This document shows, piece after piece, positions 10,652 through 21,841 of a stretch of DNA of 64,000 nucleotides. Source of the DNA: Pegoplata infirma (lineage: Eukaryota; Arthropoda; Insecta; Diptera; Anthomyiidae). The translations under genes were made by a program, and so were the position numbers. The notes beneath the pieces were generated by a model. The model ran no database searches. It saw only the letters and a list, made by a program, of their open reading frames with translations, and was not told where the DNA came from. Position 1 is the first letter of the stretch; every line of letters starts with the position of its first letter. The stretch is taken from the NCBI GenBank assembly GCA_963921195.1, contig OY992540.1:177415896-177479895 (forward strand), written 5' to 3'.

Positions 10652-12082
10652 ATGATGATAAAGACAATTTTAAAACTTTATCTTCAAAATATTTTAATAA
10701 TTTTACTTCTAATAAAAATTCAGATTTACCCACACAAAATTTTAAGATTTTAACCAGAGATTCGACAAAACCACCAGAAGCTGAAAAAGTTTTCGAGATT
10801 CCTTTAAGAAAACCGTTGCATATAAGACTAAAAGAATACAACGAAACACGAGAGAAGATTTTCGGGGAACCAACAAAACGCATTCAAAAGACCAGGCAAA
10901 GGTTTAAGCAGAGACAACAAGTACGTATGGAAATATTAGCAACCAGCATCCATGAGGGACCAGATTCGCGTATATATACAACCATTGATATCAATGGGTT
11001 ACCGATTCAGGGACTATTAGATAGTGGAGCAACTGTGTCATGTTTAGGGTCAGATTGTTTAGATTTTGTCGAAAAAGCCAAACTAGTCGTACATCCTTTT
11101 CAGTCACATATTCGTACCGCAGATGGTCACCTAAATAGCATAGTAGGTCGAGTTAGGTCTTTAATCAAGTTTAATAATATTTCCAAGTCAATAGATTTTT
11201 ATTTAGTACCATCGTTGAAGCTTAATCTTTTCCTTGGTGTAGATTTTATGAAGGCTTTCAATTTAATACGATTCAATATTTGCGGTTTGTCAACGAATGG
11301 CGTTACTTTAGATGAGGAAATTGAGAAAAATTTTCCTCGAATTCACGACCTTAGCGAAGGTCAACGTAAAACTTTAGAAGATACGATTGATTTATTTCCT
11401 TGTTTCACCAGAAAAGGCTTAGGTAAAACTCTGTTAGAAGAGCACGCGATTGATACAGGGGATGCAGTCCCAATCAAAGAACGGCACTATCCGGTTTCGC
11501 CAGCGGTTCAGAAACTGATGTATGCGGAATTGGATAGAATGCTTTCACTTTGCGTCATTGAGCCGAGCGAAAGTCCGTGGAATAGCAGAGTAACGTTTGT
11601 GCAGAAGGGGGAAAAAGTGCGCATTTGTTTGGATGCTCGCCGACTCAATGACGTCACAGTGAAAGACGCATATCCTCTTCCGCATATAGAGGGTCTTCTG
11701 AGCCGCTTGGGTGACACTCATTTTATTTCAAGCATAGACTTGAAAGACGCATTTTGGCAGATACCACTAGCCGTCTCAAGTAGAGAAAAAAACCGCGTTC
11801 ACGGTACCTGGAAGGCCTTTGTACCATTTTACCGTCATGCCTTTTGGGTTATGCAATGCAGCCCAAAGGTTATGTCGGTTAATGGACAAAGTCATTCCAG
11901 CCCGCCTTCGCGAAAGGGTTTTTGTCTACTTGGATGATTTGCTAGTGGTGTCTTCCAATTTTGCAGAACATATGGAGCTTTTAAAAGAGGTCGCCAGTTG
12001 CCTGGATAGTGCCGGTCTGACCATCAATGTTTCAAAATCGAAATTTTGCTGTAAAGAACTCAAGTATCTAGGTTACGTTTTT
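10546..12082 (+). pseudogene. pol: pol of LTR element 1 (protease and partial RT), broken
   Basis: The frame overlaps the end of gag by 106 bases in the -1 frame. An aspartic protease motif D-S-G-A lies about 160 codons in. RT begins near 11460, with the L-D-A-R-R-L-N and S-I-D-L-K-D-A-F-W-Q blocks. The A run at 11786-11792 appears to carry one base too many, because the frame shifts there and RT similarity resumes in the next frame from about 11793 up to the catalytic Y-L-D-D (about 11921-11932). RT similarity then ends at 12082 where unrelated sequence begins. Two separate lesions therefore inactivate it. Its N-terminal region resembles pol of element 2 (L-R-L-I/K-E-Y-N). Confidence 0.8.
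10561..10609 (+). promoter_or_regulatory. Predicted -1 ribosomal frameshift signal, element 1
   Basis: The heptamer GGGAAAC (10561-10567) lies in gag phase as G_GGA_AAC, directly after the last Gag cysteine cluster. Seven bases later CGAACGG (10575-10581) can pair perfectly with CCGTTCG (10603-10609), giving a 7-bp stem at the spacing typical of frameshift stimulators. pol is open in the -1 frame across this point. GGGAAAC is a known retroviral slippery sequence (for example the gag-pro site of Mason-Pfizer monkey virus). Function here is inferred. Confidence 0.65.
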
Positions 12083-13797
12083 TATTTTGAAATAAAATTA
12101 TTTTACTGCAAAAAGGCCACTTAAAAAATCTAAAATTTGGTGTTGCATCCCAATGGGTTAATGGATCCAATTTTTGTCATATGAAAGGTATTTCAAAAAG
12201 TTTTCAAATGAAACCAATCTCGACCAGATCGGACTATTATTTTAGAAGATATATCCAATTATAGTTCCAAACTTTGGAGGCCCATAACTCGGGAACCATG
12301 GGGCGCAGACAATTTTTTTTGTACTCAACATTAAAAGATCTATCTGCAGTATTTTTTTTGGAACTCATTAAGAATACCGAACTTGCTAAAAATTAAAAAA
12401 AAAAATATGACCTTGACCTTTGACCTACAAAAAGTCGAGTGTGGTGTTCAAACCCGTTGGGACGTACCCCGTTTGGGAGGGGCAGGGGTTTAAAGTTTAA
12501 GTGGTTTTTCTTAAATATTTAAAAAACTACTTATCCGATCAAGACGGTTATGGTATCATTAGAAAGGGTAATTAAAGACCTTTTCAACGTGGTGCAACAT
12601 GACGTAAGCCCTGTTTTCGCATAACCGTGTACATGTTAACATTAACCGATTAACCGAAAACACATCCACGTTTAACAAAATTTACTTGGCATCACTTCTG
12701 TGAAAAAGGTTTGTGTATTTGCTATTAACAAAGAAAAAGGTTTTTGTCTTTGACATTTCAATAAAAATATGAACTTGGCATCACTTTTTATCGACGCTTC
12801 ATTTTAACGCCGATAATTATACAAGTTAAAAATAAGCGTGGATAATTTAAAATTTGTATGGGTAAGCGTATATACGGTTATGCGAAAACAGGGCTGTAGT
12901 TTTATTAATCCTTTAAGTGACAAAAATTGATTTTAAAAAAATTTAACTAGACTTTTTTACAAAATGCTTATTATCTCAAAATCGCACGTATATAAACATA
13001 TTTTGTCTATATAGGCTTGTAGCCACGATTTTAAGCTTTCATTTGCGCTAAAAAACTGCGCTGTAAGTCTAAAACTTACTGAGATATTAAGGGTCAAAGT
13101 TTTTTTTTATTTTAACTTTTTTCAGGTTTTTTGTTAAAATTGTATTGATTTGTAGAAACATTTAGACATCTGACAAACTACTAATCGGATTTTAAAATCT
13201 TTTTCTGTGTAGCCGGCCTTCGGCCGGGCTTAGGTATTACAAACTCCATAAATTAGTTTAGCGGCTTCGCTAAATAAATTTTCTTTGTGTATCAAGCCTT
13301 TGTCCGGTTAAAAAGTTTTTTTTTTAATTTTTTCAGGTTTTTTGTGAAAATTGTATTGGTTTGTAGAAACATACAGACATCTGAAAATTGGATTTTAAAT
13401 TTTTTTCTGCGTAGCCGGCCTTCGGCCGGGCTTAGGGATTACCAACTCCATAAATTAGTTTAGCGGCTTCGCTAAACAAAGTTTTTTTGTGTATCAAGCC
13501 TTTTGCCCGGTTAAAATCACTTTATGGGGGGTGTCATGTTACACATTGTTGGAAAGGTCTTTAATTCACCTTTTTAATTCGTCTCGATCGGACTAGTAGT
13601 TTGTCAGATGTCTGTATGTTTCCACAAATCAATAAAATTTAAAAAAAAAATCCTGAAAAAAGTTTAAAAAAAATAAAGTTACAACTTTGACCCCTTATAT
13701 CTCAGTATGTTTTAGACTTACAGCGCATTTTTTTTGCGCAAATGAAAGCTTGAGGTCTTGGCTCCAAGCCTATACAGACGAAATAAATGTTTATATA
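12083..13797. repeat. Inverted-repeat (foldback-like) element with internal direct repeats
   Basis: The sequence around 12530-12603 and 12985-13200 returns in reverse complement at about 13530-13797; for example TCTGACAAACTACTA on the left matches TAGTAGTTTGTCAGA on the right. Between the arms, two direct copies of about 190 bp (near 13110-13300 and 13320-13500) each contain GTAGCCGGCCTTCGGCCGGG and the TTAGCGGCTTCGCTAAA hairpin. A related piece recurs at about 55700. The left part at 12083-12530 is unidentified repeat sequence. The right arm is cut by the Tc1-like element at 13798. Confidence 0.55.
12607..12895. mobile_element. 289-bp MITE, 3-bp GTA duplication
   Basis: Terminal inverted repeats AGCCCTGTTTTCGCATAACC / GGTTATGCGAAAACAGGGCT are flanked by GTA on both sides (12604-12606 and 12896-12898). 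It sits inside the left arm of the inverted-repeat element. It is non-coding, and a 3-bp duplication suggests a PIF/Harbinger-like mobiliser. Confidence 0.7.
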
Positions 13798-15160
13798 CAG
13801 TGCCGGTCAAAAAAAATAGCACCAATGACAAAATCTCTATTCATCCAATTAAAACAAAATATTATGTGTGTATTCGTTCAAAGTAAATATGTAATACTCT
13901 TATACTAAGTATATACCCCTTAAAAGTTGTTACTTTTTCCAAAAATTGTGGACGGTTCTTTTTTAATGATCGATATTTAAAAAAAACTCTGAATCAGTGC
14001 GGTCAATGAAATAGCACCGAATGACAAAATTTCATTAAAAAAATTAATATTGTTTTAAATATTAAAATAAAAGTGTTAAACACTAAAGTAATATAGTTTT
14101 TATTTATAAAAAAAATTAATTCATTACAAAATTTTATGTTTATTTTCATAAAAATAGGACGTGGAAGGCATTACACTCCTCAAAAACGTGCTTTTGTAAA
14201 AAATATGATTTCTGAACATAAACCATACTCTGAAACAGGAAAATTATTTGGATGCGATTATAAAATTATTGAAAATTCAACAAAATTAACTTTGGAGCTT
14301 GAAAAACTTAGTCACAAGCGACGTTTGTCACTATAAGTGGTTAGGTGTTTGTAAAGACAATGGAAGAAGGCCCCTTTTACGGCAGCTCTAGAGCTAAAAA
14401 AGGACAGCAAATGCCGAAAATGTTCGTCGAATATTACAAAACAACAACATTAACGCTTGTAGATTCGGAAAAGAGCGCCTACTCTCACTTAAGCATGCTG
14501 CAAGTCGTTTGAAGTTTGCTAACAGTAACTCAGAATGACCAGCTTAGTGGAACAATGTTCTATGGACAAATGAATCCATTGTTGTTTTATTTGGAGACAT
14601 GGGATCACATACCTATGTCAGAAGACCCTATAACGCGGAATTCAATCCAAATTCGAAATAAAAATAACTTAAAATGGTGCTTATGGTGAGGGGGATATTT
14701 TCCTACTGTGGAGTGGGGTTCATATATTGGACCATGGCTCACATATTGGACTAGGACAATCGTGGATATACACTTAACGTTTATATCCTCCAGAAAGTAA
14801 TGTTACCATAAGTTTCTGAGTAAATTCAACTAATTTAGGTCTTTTAGCACGTCAATTACCCAAAGCATGACGGGAAATTGGCAAAAAATTCGTTCTGGAT
14901 AATAAAGTAAACGTGATGGAATGGCCTGGTCAGTCCCCAGATCAAGATCAAATCGATAGTTAATGGACAGATATAGAGAAGGGAGTGTCTCGAATACAAC
15001 CAACTTGTAATGAAGCCCTTTGGGTGGCTGTATAGCAAATCTGGAACTCAATTTCGAATTAAACAGCCCAAAATCTCGTGAATTCGGTACAATAACGTTG
15101 TACAGAGGTAATTGTCAACAATGAGCACTCGACAATTTTTTTTTTTTTAATATTTTAAGA
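13798..15160 (+). mobile_element. Tc1-like transposon, decayed, right end lost
   Basis: The left end CAGTGCCGGTCAAAAAAAAT preceded by TA is a typical Tc1-family terminus. A related block, CAGTGCGGTCAATGAAATAGC, recurs at about 13997-14017, as in elements with repeated transposase sites. The interior holds a broken transposase. The matching right end could not be found before the unrelated sequence at about 15165. Confidence 0.7.
14136..15060 (+). pseudogene. Tc1-like DDE transposase remnant
   Basis: An N-terminal helix-turn-helix-like stretch (G-R-G-R-H-Y-T-P-Q-K-R) is open at 14136-14336. Later pieces in other frames match Tc1 transposase landmarks: a V-L-W-T-N-E-S-I-V-V-L-F-G block near 14550, R-R-P-Y-N near 14620, and W-P-G-Q-S-P-D with the following D-Q-I-D near 14920. 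Several stops and frame changes separate them, so the copy is dead. The intact family protein would be about 340 aa. Confidence 0.7.
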
Positions 15161-15719
15161 TTTTTTTGATTTCAGTGTGCCCCATAAACTGCAATTTTGC
15201 AGACTTTTTGCCCACCAGGTTTCTCTTACCTTACAACATCGGGCTCCTCTTCAGTTTTCTCCTTTGGTTCATCCTCTTTCTTTTCAATTTCCAAATTGCT
15301 AACCTATTAAAAAAAGTAAAAACCATTTATCCCATGTACATAATTATTTTGAATCCTTACCAATTTGGATACTTGATCTTCTGCTTTTTTTGCCCAATCC
15401 ATTATATTGCAAACTGTACTGTAAAAATATATGGTATTAGCACATATGGAAGCATTTTTAAAATTGTTAAATGGAAAAGCATCATGGCATATGAATGTGT
15501 AGTTTGTGCAACCACGATAGTTTCTTCATGTAACTATAATTGAATTATCTAGGATGCGAAATGGATATACATAGTTTATAATTTACCTTATTAAAATATT
15601 TTGTTAAACAAAAATCGCAATGAAATTCTGCGAGCACCCCACCAAACAATATCGACAACAGATTATCGAGAAGTGATGCCAGAAGATAATTTGGAGAATC
15701 CCTAAGCACAGACTATATA
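15161..15719. repeat. Repeat fragment related to the 55.5-55.9 kb inverted repeat; otherwise no gene
   Basis: TTTCAGTGTGCCCCATAAAC and the bases after it (from about 15170) recur at 55890 and, inverted, at 55475. The frame at 15166-15543 begins in this repeat and shows no domain. The rest is AT-rich with nothing recognisable. Confidence 0.4.
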
Positions 15720-15773
15720 CACAGTACATGAGTAGTAGTATCACAGAGTTGCATCTGATGGGTGTAAGTATTA

Positions 15774-16136
15774 TGGCGTTTTCTTTTCTGGCAAAAAATG
15801 TCACATTTTACCGTCCCTTTAAAAAATATTGCACTTTTTTTGTTCTTTTCTAAAAAACTGGCAACACTTTAAAAATTTATTATGGTTTTTTCTAAAAATG
15901 TTGCATTTTTAAAGTTTGAAAATGTCACACTTTTCCCACTTTCATAAACTGACGGGGTAGTAAAATTGCCTTATAAAAACTGCTGATTGCTAATATTTTG
16001 GTTGAAAGAAAAATTTTCTCAATTTTTTGTTTTTTTGTAATCACAAAACTGGCCACACATTAAAAGGGTTGTGGCTACATTTTACAAATGATACTATTTA
16101 AGGGTGCAACATTTTGTTTCAGAAAAGAAAACGCCA
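15774..16136. mobile_element. 363-bp MITE, 3-bp TTA duplication
   Basis: Terminal repeats TGGCGTTTTCTTTTCTG / CAGAAAAGAAAACGCCA are flanked by TTA (15771-15773 and 16137-16139). Removing it restores the L-family sequence GTAAGTATTAGTGACAGC. The TTA target is of PIF/Harbinger type. Confidence 0.75.
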
Positions 16137-16147
16137 TTAGTGACAGC

Positions 16148-16392
16148 CACAGTACAGACTAGTATGCAAACAATGGTGCTAATTTCGTACTTTCCAATAT
16201 GGTGGCATGGTTTTTAGTACAGAATTATCATCGCTGACTAATGTGTGTGTGCCTGTACGTGTGAGCTTTTGTGTATGTATTTATGGTGTTTGTTTACGTT
16301 TTGTATGAAACGTCAAAAGTTACACCGTGTGCTGTCACTAATACTTACACACATCAAATGCAAACCTGTGAACCTACTACTCATGTACTGTG
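16148..16392 (-). mobile_element. hAT-like MITE family L, copy 2, inserted in copy 1
   Basis: A complete 245-bp copy, CACAGTAC...GTACTGTG, in reverse orientation inside copy 1, flanked by the 8-bp duplication GTGACAGC (16140-16147 and 16393-16400). The 8-bp duplication supports mobilisation by a hAT transposase. The resulting head-to-head arms make a long hairpin. Confidence 0.8.
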
Positions 16393-16588
16393 GTGACAGC
16401 ACACGGTGTAACTTTTGACGTTTCATACAAAACGTAAACAAACAACATAAATACATGCACAAAAGCTCACACGTACAGGCACGCATATACTAGGCAGCGA
16501 TGATCATTCTGTACTAAAAACCATACCACCATATTGGAAAGTACGCAATTAGCACCAGTGTTTGCATACTAGTCTGTACTGTGCTATA

Positions 16589-17887
16589 CACGCAAAAACA
16601 AATCTGTGTCGGAGTGAGCAAAAATCTGGCATAATTTTACCAAGAATATGCTAAAACTACAACGAAGTAGTTTTCGTAATTTAGCCAAAACACTTATGTA
16701 AAAAATTTTGAAGAAAATGCTAATGCTATTTAAGCAAGAACTTGGTAAAATATATCAAAAGAAATATGGTGAAATATACCAAAATGATTAGAAAAGGTGA
16801 CTAGAAATAATGCTAAAAATTACTACATTTATGCTAAAAAAATTTTCTATAAAATTTTTGTAAAAATTTGTATATTTGAATTTAAAATTTTCACACAATA
16901 AATCCATATTAATATAATAAATGTTGTGTAGGATTTTATTTACCACCGACCAACTGACCCTTTAAGTACAATTTTCTCCAGTGACTGCTGGCTACGCTTT
17001 TTCTTGAAGTGAAGGATCCGCTGTAGCTTCACGAATTTATTCAAAAGCATCCTGTAAAAATAAAAAATATTACAAAACATAAATTTTTAATTTAAAAAAA
17101 TAGTAAACCCCATTGGTCTTTTGGTTAGGAGGAACACTTTGTGATTCCATTTGTAACTCATCAAAACAGGTCTGGACTCCACTGGCTTTGCTATATAAAT
17201 GAGTTTTTAGGTTTTAATTTTATAACTAAAGGGAGGACTGGTGCCTACGCTCTTTATTGTAGTGAAGGATTCGCCATAGCTTCAAAAAATTTATTTAGCA
17301 GTACCCTGTAAAAATAGAAAATTATTACCAAACACTAATTTTTAACTAAAAATCTATTAAACCTTATTGGTGTCTTCGGAATAGGGGTATACTCACTTTA
17401 TCATTCCATTTGTAATTCTTTGAAACAAACGTCTGGGACTCCATTGGTTTTGCAAAATGAATGGTGTTTTATGTTATGACAGCAAAATTAACTTCAGCAT
17501 TTTTTTATCTTACATTTATTTATCTTTTAAAAAACTAATTATTTGTTTATTTTTATTTATTAATTTATTTTAATTTTGTTTATCAATTTCCTTTTTACGT
17601 TTTTATAACACAAAAAATAAACGAAGCACGCACACAAAAATACAAAATGAATATGGCGGTCTGTATTTGTTTTGTTTTTTGTTGTTGTTTTCTTTCGATA
17701 AATTTTTGTGCAAGTAATTTGCGTTATTGTGCAAGCTACTTGGTTATTTTACATAAAAAACTAATTATGTTACTTTAACATCGACAAGCATAATTTTAGC
17801 AAAAATTTAGTTAAAATTTTTTTTTGGTATGAAAAAAGTTTTACCAAGTAGGATTGCTCAATCTTACGCAGATTTTTTTTTTGCGTG
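16589..17887 (-). mobile_element. TA-targeting element D, copy 1 (1.3 kb)
   Basis: Ends CACGCAAAAACAAATCTGTG and TTTTTTTTTTTGCGTG, flanked by TA (16587-16588 and 17888-17889). The orientation is opposite to the copies at 21223 and 21842. The interior contains two related blocks of about 300 bp (around 16980-17200 and 17240-17480) that look like exon-intron-exon relics. No intact ORF. Related ends recur in elements X and Y. Confidence 0.75.
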
Positions 17888-17889
17888 TA

Positions 17890-19002
17890 TACAGACTCGA
17901 CAGTAGAGTCACAGACTAAATACAGACTCGACAGTAGAGTCACAGACTAATACAGACTCGACATAAGTGACAGGTGTCATAAAAGTAGTTCTGAACCATA
18001 TGGTTAATATTTTCAAATTATTCTACGAATTAGGTTAGAAAGAGAAAACTGATACAACGCGCCATAAGAAAAATGAATGCCAGATCGGTTTTTGTTGTTT
18101 CACTCACTCCTAATTCGTAGAAAGTGTTGCCATGTTAGCGTAAAACGGACTAAAAACCGCTGTGTTTTTTCCCAAAATCGCTTATTTTTTCCCCATTTTT
18201 TCTTGTAAAACTCTACTGTCGAGTCTGTATTTAGTCTGTGGTAGAGTTTTATAGGAAAAAATGGGGGAAAACTAAGCGATTTTAGGAGAAAACACAGCGG
18301 TTTTTAGTCCGTTTTACGCTAACATGGCAACACTTTCTACGACTTAGGAGTGAGTGAAACAGCAAAAACCGATCTGACATCCATTTAGGTAGAGTCACAG
18401 ACTAAATACAGACTGGACAGTAGGGTTTTATAAGAAAAAAATGGGGAAAAACTAAGCGATTTTAGGAGAAAACACAGCGGTTTTTAGTCCGTTTTACGCT
18501 AACATGGCAACACTTTCTACGACTTAGGAGTGAGTGAAACAACAAAATCCGATCTGGCATCCATTTTTCTTATGGCGCGTTATATCAGTTTTCTCTTTCT
18601 AACCTAATTCGTAGAATAATTTGAAAATATTAACCATATGGTTCAGAACTACTTTTTTGACACCTGTCACTTATGTCGAGTCTGTATTAGTCTGTGGTAG
18701 AGTCACAGACTATATACAGACTCGACAGTAGAGTTTAATAAAAAAAAATGCGGGGAAAAATAGCGATTTTAGGAGAAAACAGAGCGGTTTTTAGTCCGTT
18801 TTACGCTAACATGGCAACACTTTCTACGACTTAGGAGTGAGTGAAACAACAAAAACCGATCTGGCATCTATTTTTCTTATGGCGCGTTATATCAGTTTTC
18901 TCTTTCTAACCTAATTCGTAGAATAATTTGAAAATATTAACCATATGGTTAAAAAATACTTTTTGACACCTGTCATTTTTGTCGACTCTGTATTAGTCTG
19001 TG
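17890..19002. repeat. Cluster of four E elements (300-bp family) in both orientations
   Basis: Copies: 17941-18240 (+, exactly 300 bp), 18241-18385 (-, partial), 18396-18696 (-) and 18704-19002 (-). Ends are CACAGACTAATACAGACTCG and its near mirror, TCGAGTCTGTATTTAGTCTG. Internal landmarks are the CCATATGG palindrome, CTACGAATTAGG, ACGCGCCATAAG and GTAGCGTAAAACGG-like blocks. Extra terminal fragments (CAGACTCGACAGTAGAGTCA twice at 17890-17945) suggest repeated insertion into E's own ends. Non-coding. Confidence 0.75.
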
Positions 19003-19102
19003 GTAGAGTCATAGTGACATAGTAATCCATCGACCGTTTTGTAGATCTGGCATCACCAAAGATAATTGGAAAATTCTGGCAATGCCAAACTAAAGTTCAA
19101 AC

Positions 19103-19347
19103 CACAGTACATGAGTAGTAGTATCACAGAGTTGCATCTGATGGGTGTAAGTATTAGTGACAGCACACGGTGTAACTTTTGACGTTTCATACAAAACGTA
19201 AACAAACATCATAAATACATGCACAAAAGCTCACACGTACAGGCACACATATACTAGGCAGCGATGATCATTCTGTACTAAAAACCATACCACCATATTG
19301 GAAAGTACGCAATTAGCACCAGTGTTTGTATACTAGTCTGTACTGTG
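19103..19347 (+). mobile_element. hAT-like MITE family L, copy 3 (intact, 245 bp)
   Basis: CACAGTACATGAGTAG...CTAGTCTGTACTGTG flanked by the perfect 8-bp duplication GTTCAAAC (19095-19102 and 19348-19355). This copy defines the family length. Non-coding. Confidence 0.85.
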
Positions 19348-19551
19348 GTTCAAACGCAAAGCAAAGAGAGACAAAAAAAAATCTGCATTCTAACTGTAAA
19401 ACTGGTATCTTTCATCTCGCTCGAATTTCGGTTTGTGATAAAATTTCGTAAACAATACCATATGGTTTTTGTTTACTACTTTTTCAAACGCCATTTGTTG
19501 GACTACTCTATGACTCTGAGTAGAGTCACAGACTAAATACAGACTCGACAG

Positions 19552-19896
19552 CATAGAAAAAAATAGAAATGAAACAGAGTTGTATTTCGCTTGAATAAGT
19601 ATTAGTGACAGCACATTATGTAACTTTTGACGTTTAATAAAAACAATGCAACATAAAGGAGAATAACAAAAAAGCAAACAACAAAAGAGAAAAAAAAAGT
19701 TTTTTATCTTTAAAAAACGTTGAATAAAGCAAAATAAATAATAAATTTAATTAAATGAAAGACAAATTCCATTTCTTATAAACAAAGAATCTAATTTGAT
19801 ATTAAATACGTGTGAGATGAGGAAGAACAAGCATTTTGTCACCATATTGGAAAATGCATCAAATACAACACTGCATACCTTCTAATCTTTTCTATG
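19552..19896 (+). mobile_element. 345-bp MITE N, relative of L, 8-bp duplication
   Basis: Ends CATAGAAAA / TTTTCTATG, flanked by CTCGACAG on both sides (19544-19551 and 19897-19904), inserted in the terminus of an E element. Internal blocks (GTATTAGTGACAGCACA, TGTAACTTTTGACGTTT, CACCATATTGGAAA) match family L, so N and L share an ancestor despite different tips. Confidence 0.75.
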
Positions 19897-19910
19897 CTCG
19901 ACAGTAAAGT

Positions 19911-20947
19911 CACAGACTAATACAGACTCGACATAAGTGACAGGTGTCAAAAAAGTATTCTTTAACCATATGGTTAATATTTTCAAATTATTCTACGAAT
20001 TAGGTTAGAAAGAGAAAGCTAATATAACGCGCCATTAGAAAAAATGGATGCCAGATCGGTTTTTGTTGTTTCACTCACTCCTAAGTCGTAGAAAGTGTTG
20101 CCATGTTAGCGTAAAACGGACTAAAAACCGCTGTGTTTTCTCCTAAAATCGCTTAGTTTTTCCCCATTTTTTCTTATAAAACTCTACTGTCGAGTCTGTA
20201 TTTAGTCTGTGGTAGAGTTTTATAAGAAAAAATGGGGAAAAACTAAGCGATTTTAGGAGAAAACACAGCGGTTTTTAGTCCGTTTTACGCTAACATGGCA
20301 GCACTTTCTACGACTTAGGCGTGAGTGAAACAACAAAAACCAATCCTGCATCCATTTTTCTTATAGGGCGTTATATCAGTTTTCTCTTTCTAACCTAATT
20401 CGTAGAATAATTTGAAAATATTAACTATATGGTAAAAGAATACTTTTTTGACACCTGTCACTTATGTCGAGTCTGTATATAGTCTGTGGTAGAGTTTTAT
20501 AAGCAAAAATGGGGAAAAACTAAGCGAATTTAGGAGAAAACACAGCGGTTTTTAGTCCGTTTTACGCTAATATGGCAACACTTTCTACGACTTAGGAGTG
20601 AGTGAAACAACAAAAACCGATCTGGCAACAATTTTTCTTATGGCGCGTTATATCAGTTTTCTCTTTCTAACCTAATTCGTAGAATAATTTGAAAATATTA
20701 ACCATATGGTTAAAAAATACTTTTTTGACACCTGTCACTTATGTCGAGTCTGTATTAGCACAGCAAACACTTTCTAAGACTTAGGAGTGAGTGAAACAAC
20801 AAAAACCGATCTGGCAACAATTTTTCTTATGGCGCGTTATATCAGTTTTCTCTTTCTAACCTAATTCGTAGAATAATTTGAAAATATTAACCATATGGTT
20901 AAAAAATACTTTTTTGACACCTGTCACTTATGTCGAGTCTGTATTAG
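19911..20947. repeat. Second cluster of E elements
   Basis: One forward copy (19911-20211) is followed by three reversed copies of decreasing completeness: 20212-20488, 20489-20763 and 20764-20947. Adjacent copies share their ends (AGTCTGTGGTAGAG joints), consistent with insertion of E next to or into E. The head-to-head arrangement gives hairpins of about 275 bp. Confidence 0.7.
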
Positions 20948-21841
20948 CACAGACTAATACAGACTCGACATAAGTGACAGGTGTCAAAAAAGTATTTCTG
21001 AACCATATGGTTAATATTTTCAAATCATTCTACGAATTAGGTTAGAAAGAGAAAACTAATATAACGCGCCATAAGAAAAATTGATGCCAGATTGGTTTTT
21101 GTTGTTTCGCTCACTCCCAAGTGGTAGAAAGTGTTGCCATGTTAGCGTAAAACGGACTAAAAACCGCTCTGTTTTCTCCTAAAATCGCTTAGTTTCCCCC
21201 CATTTTTTCTCATAAAACTCTACACGCAAAAAAAAAATCTGTGTCAGATTGAGCAATCCTACTTGGTAAAAATTTTTTCATACCAAAAAAATTTTTTTAC
21301 CAAATTTTTGCTAAAATTATGCTTGTCGATGTTAAAGTAACATAATTTGTTTTTTATGTAAAATTACCAAGTAGCTTGCACAATAACGCAAATTACTTGC
21401 ACAAAAATTTATCGAAAGAAAACAACAACAAAAACGAAAACAAATGCAGACAGCCATTTTCATTTTGTATTTTTGTGTGCGTTGTTTGTTTATTTTTTGT
21501 GTTATAAAAACGTAAATAGGAAACGTAAATAAAATTAAAATAAATTAATAAATTAAAATAAAGAATTAGTATTTAAAAGATAAATTAATGTAAGATACAA
21601 AAATGCTAAAGTAAATTTTGCTGTCATAACTTAAAACACCATCCATTTAGCAAAACCAATGGAGTGCCAGACATATGTTTCGATGAATTACAAATGGAAT
21701 GATAAAGTGAGTATACCCCTATTCCGAAGACACCATTAAGGTTTAATAGATTTTTATTAAAAATTAGTGTTTTGTAATAATTGTCTATTTTTGCAGGGTA
21801 CTGGTAAATAAATTTTTAAATCCATGGCGAATCCATCACTA

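Larger units (their letters stand above)
6916..12082 (+). mobile_element. LTR element 1, Gypsy-type (Ulysses/Osvaldo-like), 3'-truncated
   Basis: It holds, in order, a tRNA-Lys primer binding site, a long T-rich leader, an intact gag, and a pol with protease and the first part of reverse transcriptase. Similarity stops abruptly inside RT at about 12082 (after the K-Y-L-G-Y-V-F motif). RNase H, integrase and the 3' LTR are missing, so the element cannot move on its own. Assignment to the Ulysses/Osvaldo group is inference from the tRNA-Lys primer and the resemblance of its Gag and Pol to those of element 2, which has 2.6-kb LTRs. Confidence 0.8.
15720..16583 (+). mobile_element. hAT-like MITE family L, copy 1, interrupted by two insertions
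   Basis: It begins CACAGTACATGAGTAG and ends CTAGTCTGTACTGTG. The uninterrupted family member at 19103-19347 shows the original is 245 bp. Here it is split by a 363-bp MITE (15774-16136) and by a reversed copy of itself (16148-16392). The flanks CTATATA / CTATACA look like a mutated duplication, with the right flank now cut by element D1. Confidence 0.65.

Noticed and set aside
15166..15543. 125-aa frame with hydrophobic stretches
   Set aside because: Begins inside a dispersed repeat (also at 55890) and has no recognisable domain.
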